From Planococcaceae bacterium UBA3378 (GTDB lineage: Bacteria > Bacillota > Bacilli > Bacillales_A > Planococcaceae), in assembly GCA_002359075.1 (NCBI GenBank), contig DEQA01000240.1:1-8750 (forward strand): a stretch of DNA of 8,750 bases, written 5' to 3'. The translations under genes and the position numbers were made by a program. Shown here in pieces: positions 7,146 through 8,750 of this stretch. Below the pieces are notes generated by a model. The model ran no database searches, was not told where the DNA came from, and saw only the letters and a list, made by a program, of their open reading frames with translations. Position 1 is the stretch's first letter. Every line of letters starts with the position of its first letter.

Positions 7146-7197
7146 ACATTCGTTGATTGTTTCCGGCGCTTGCTGGAGCTTGGACGAATGTTTTTTA
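7146..7197 (+). terminator. Terminator-like hairpin between xylA and xylB
   Basis: ACATTCGT (7146-7153) pairs with ACGAATGT (7184-7191). Inside, CCGGC (7163-7167) pairs with GCTGG (7172-7176, one G-U) around a GCTT loop. The outer stem runs directly into six T (7191-7196). This fits an intrinsic terminator with a branched stem and interior loop, though the outer stem is AT-rich and only 8 bp. It lies 27 nt before the xylB start. No promoter is obvious between it and xylB, so it would attenuate rather than stop operon transcription. Confidence 0.5.
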
Positions 7198-7207
7198 GCG
7201 CTACTTT

Positions 7208-7214
7208 AAGGGGG
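7208..7214 (+). promoter_or_regulatory. Ribosome binding site fixing the xylB start
   Basis: AAGGGGG lies 9 nt before ATG 7224. The longer in-frame ATG at 7170 would place 18 extra residues in front of the conserved MNYVIGIDVGTS start. It sits inside the hairpin with no ribosome binding site, so it is rejected. Confidence 0.75.
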
Positions 7215-7223
7215 CTTGCCAGG

Positions 7224-8720
7224 ATGAACTATGTAATAGGAATTGATGTAGGAACGAGTGCCGTTAAATCCTGCTTAATGAACGAGCAGGGGCGGATTGT
7301 AGATGAGGCTTCCGCTCCTTATAGGCTGTATCACGATCAGCCCGGATACGCTGAGCAATTGCCTCAAGACTGGATCACAGGCGTAAAGAAGACGATCAAG
7401 GACATTACCGGACGTTTTTCAGCGGATGTGTCGTCGATAAAAGGCATCAGCTTTTCGGGGCAAATGCACGGTCTTGTACTGTTGGACGAAAAAGGAGAGC
7501 TGCTGCGGCCGGCCATTTTATGGAATGATACACGTACAACGGTGCAGTGTGAGGAGATTATCGAAAAAGTCGGCAGGCAAAGACTGCTGTCCATTACGAA
7601 AAATCCTGCTTTAGAAGGCTTTACACTGCCGAAAATATTATGGATGAAAGAGCATGAGCCCGATATATTTAAACAAGTAAAACATTTTTTATTACCAAAA
7701 GACTATGTAAGGTACGTCATGACAAATCAAATTCATATGGAGCTGTCTGATGCTGCAGGTACATTATTATTGGATGTGGAAAAAGGGGAGTGGAGTTCGG
7801 AAGTGGCGGAGGCTGTCGGTATGGATGTAGCCATTTGCCCCTCTTTAATTCATGCAACAACCGAGGTCGGTTCCATTACAGAGCCATTCGCACAGGAAAC
7901 AGGCCTCCATCCGTCGACAAAAGTGTATGGCGGCGGAGCGGACAATGCGTGCGGGGCGATTGGTTCAGGTGTCGTAAAGCCCGGCAGATCCATGGTCAGT
8001 ATCGGAACATCCGGCGTGCTGCTGTCATACGAAGCAGAAGCAACGAAGGATTTTGAAGGGAAGGTGCATTACTTTAACCATGCTGTCACGGATGCTTTCT
8101 ACACGATGGGGGTAACGTTGTCGGCCGGCCATTCTTTAAGCTGGTTTAAAGAGACATTTGCCGAGGAGCTTTCCTTTGACGAATTGCTGGAGCTGACAGA
8201 GGGAATCCGTGCGGGAAGTAACGGTCTTCTCTATACCCCGTATTTAATGGGGGAACGTACCCCTTATGCTGACAGCAATATCCGGGGGAGCTTTATCGGG
8301 ATGGATGCAGCCCATACAAACGCACATTTTGTAAAAGCGGTACTGGAAGGGATCACCTTCTCTTTACGGGATACACTGGACATTTTCAGAGCTTCCGGTA
8401 AAGATATAAAAGAAATTATTTCCATAGGGGGCGGAGCAAAAAGCCCGATTTGGCTGCAAATGCAGGCGGATATTTTCAATGCCACGATCTATAAGTTAAA
8501 CAATGAACAGGGTCCAAGCATCGGTGCCTGCATCATTGCCTTAGTAGGGGCGGGATTGGTAAAATCCTTTGATGAGGCTGTTGAAAAATGTGTATCCATA
8601 CAAGAAACGTTTGAGCCAAACGAGCAAAATGCGGTCATCTATCATGAAATTTACAAGGTGTATAAGCAAGTGTATAAGCACACAAAATCTTTAAATGAGG
8701 CATTACAGCCATTTCGTTAG
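7224..8720 (+). CDS. xylB: Xylulokinase XylB
   Basis: Cytoplasmic FGGY-family kinase that phosphorylates D-xylulose with ATP to D-xylulose 5-phosphate, which enters the pentose phosphate pathway. Its 498 residues equal the family norm (about 485-500). The N-terminal FGGY domain opens with the phosphate-binding GIDVGTSAVK (6-15, D8) and contains the substrate motif SGQMHGLV (78-85, with H82) and ILWNDTRT (98-105). The C-terminal domain starts near 240: GGGADNACGAIG (236-247) holds the likely catalytic base D240, with SIGTSG (259-264) in the ATP site, PYLMGERTP (339-347), and ISIGGGAKSPIW (399-410) as the second nucleotide-binding region. The QMHG motif and xylA neighbour favour xylulokinase over glycerol or gluconate kinases. 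It is separated from xylA by a 199-nt gap with a hairpin. Its stop codon overlaps the ribosome binding site of the next gene. Confidence 0.96.
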   Translation: MNYVIGIDVGTSAVKSCLMNEQGRIVDEASAPYRLYHDQPGYAEQLPQDWITGVKKTIKDITGRFSADVSSIKGISFSGQMHGLVLLDEKGELLRPAILWNDTRTTVQCEEIIEKVGRQRLLSITKNPALEGFTLPKILWMKEHEPDIFKQVKHFLLPKDYVRYVMTNQIHMELSDAAGTLLLDVEKGEWSSEVAEAVGMDVAICPSLIHATTEVGSITEPFAQETGLHPSTKVYGGGADNACGAIGSGVVKPGRSMVSIGTSGVLLSYEAEATKDFEGKVHYFNHAVTDAFYTMGVTLSAGHSLSWFKETFAEELSFDELLELTEGIRAGSNGLLYTPYLMGERTPYADSNIRGSFIGMDAAHTNAHFVKAVLEGITFSLRDTLDIFRASGKDIKEIISIGGGAKSPIWLQMQADIFNATIYKLNNEQGPSIGACIIALVGAGLVKSFDEAVEKCVSIQETFEPNEQNAVIYHEIYKVYKQVYKHTKSLNEALQPFR

Positions 8721-8731
8721 GAGGAAGAAAC

Positions 8732-8750
8732 ATGAGAAAAGTAAAATGGG
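8732..8750 (+). CDS. Start of a further operon gene, cut by window end (possible Gfo/Idh/MocA oxidoreductase)
   Basis: A perfect AGGAGG (8719-8724), overlapping the xylB stop, precedes an ATG by 7 nt, so a translated gene very probably begins here and belongs to the xyl operon. Only MRKVKW plus the first base of a G-starting codon are seen. Many Gfo/Idh/MocA-family sugar dehydrogenases begin with K-V-(K/R)-W-G-(V/I)-(L/I)-G-T, and this start is compatible. Six residues cannot establish it, and other products are possible. Confidence 0.7.

Noticed and set aside
7027..7218. GGGGCTTG occurs at 7027-7034 and again at 7211-7218, flanking the xylA-xylB gap like a target-site duplication of a small inserted element.
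   Set aside because: The enclosed segment has no terminal inverted repeats and the second copy overlaps the xylB ribosome binding site. An 8-bp repeat within 190 nt is easily chance.
7170..7223. Longer xylB with 18 extra N-terminal residues from ATG 7170.
   Set aside because: That ATG lies within the hairpin without a ribosome binding site. ATG 7224 has AAGGGGG at 9 nt and begins exactly at the conserved kinase N-terminus.
1..8750. CRISPR arrays, insertion sequences, tRNA or rRNA genes, phage or toxin-antitoxin genes.
   Set aside because: Looked for on both strands. No direct repeat arrays, transposase frames, cloverleaf-like segments or rRNA sequence were seen; nearly all DNA is accounted for by the xyl genes, xylR and the arsB end.

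Overview
The window carries a complete D-xylose uptake and catabolism cluster of a Gram-positive bacterium. It is flanked on the left by the 3' end of an arsenite efflux gene and on the right by the first few codons of an unidentified gene. Several features point to the Firmicutes, probably the order Bacillales: moderately AT-rich DNA, strong AGGAGG-type ribosome binding sites, a TTG start codon, a lipoprotein-type solute-binding protein, intrinsic terminators with T-tracts, and a ROK-family (Bacillus-type) xylose repressor rather than the AraC-type XylR of enterobacteria. A Bacillaceae/Planococcaceae host is plausible, but the genus cannot be fixed from this sequence.

Layout. 1-297 (+): C-terminal 98 residues of an ArsB-type arsenite permease. 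298-504: non-coding, with a long-armed hairpin at 401-463 that can terminate both the rightward arsB and the leftward xylR transcripts. 505-1665 (-): xylR, the ROK repressor. 1666-1815: divergent control region, with a sigma-A-like promoter for each direction and one 25-bp near-palindrome (1731-1755) that covers the xylF -35 box and lies just upstream of the xylR -35 box. 1816-2901: xylF, binding lipoprotein. 2909-2940: intrinsic terminator, probably leaky. 2998-4524: xylG, tandem ATPase. 4514-5689: xylH, permease, overlapping xylG by 11 nt. 5705-7024: xylA, xylose isomerase. 7025-7223: 199-nt gap holding a possible 28-codon ORF followed at once by a terminator-like hairpin. 7224-8720: xylB, xylulokinase. 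8732-8750: start of another gene, cut by the window edge.

How it works together. XylF captures D-xylose outside the membrane, XylH conducts it and XylG powers import. XylA converts it to D-xylulose and XylB phosphorylates this to D-xylulose 5-phosphate for the pentose phosphate pathway. XylR should repress xylF and probably its own gene when xylose is absent. The hairpin after xylF would raise the binding protein above the rest of the transporter, and the hairpin before xylB could lower the kinase.

The protein-coding content is a well-known pathway, and no undescribed system stands out. The parts worth a second look are regulatory: the shared operator with both promoters, the two intra-operon hairpins, and the small ORF whose stop codon sits 2 nt before the second hairpin. 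Three start codons were chosen from ribosome-binding-site spacing: ATG 2998 for xylG, TTG 4514 for xylH and ATG 7224 for xylB.
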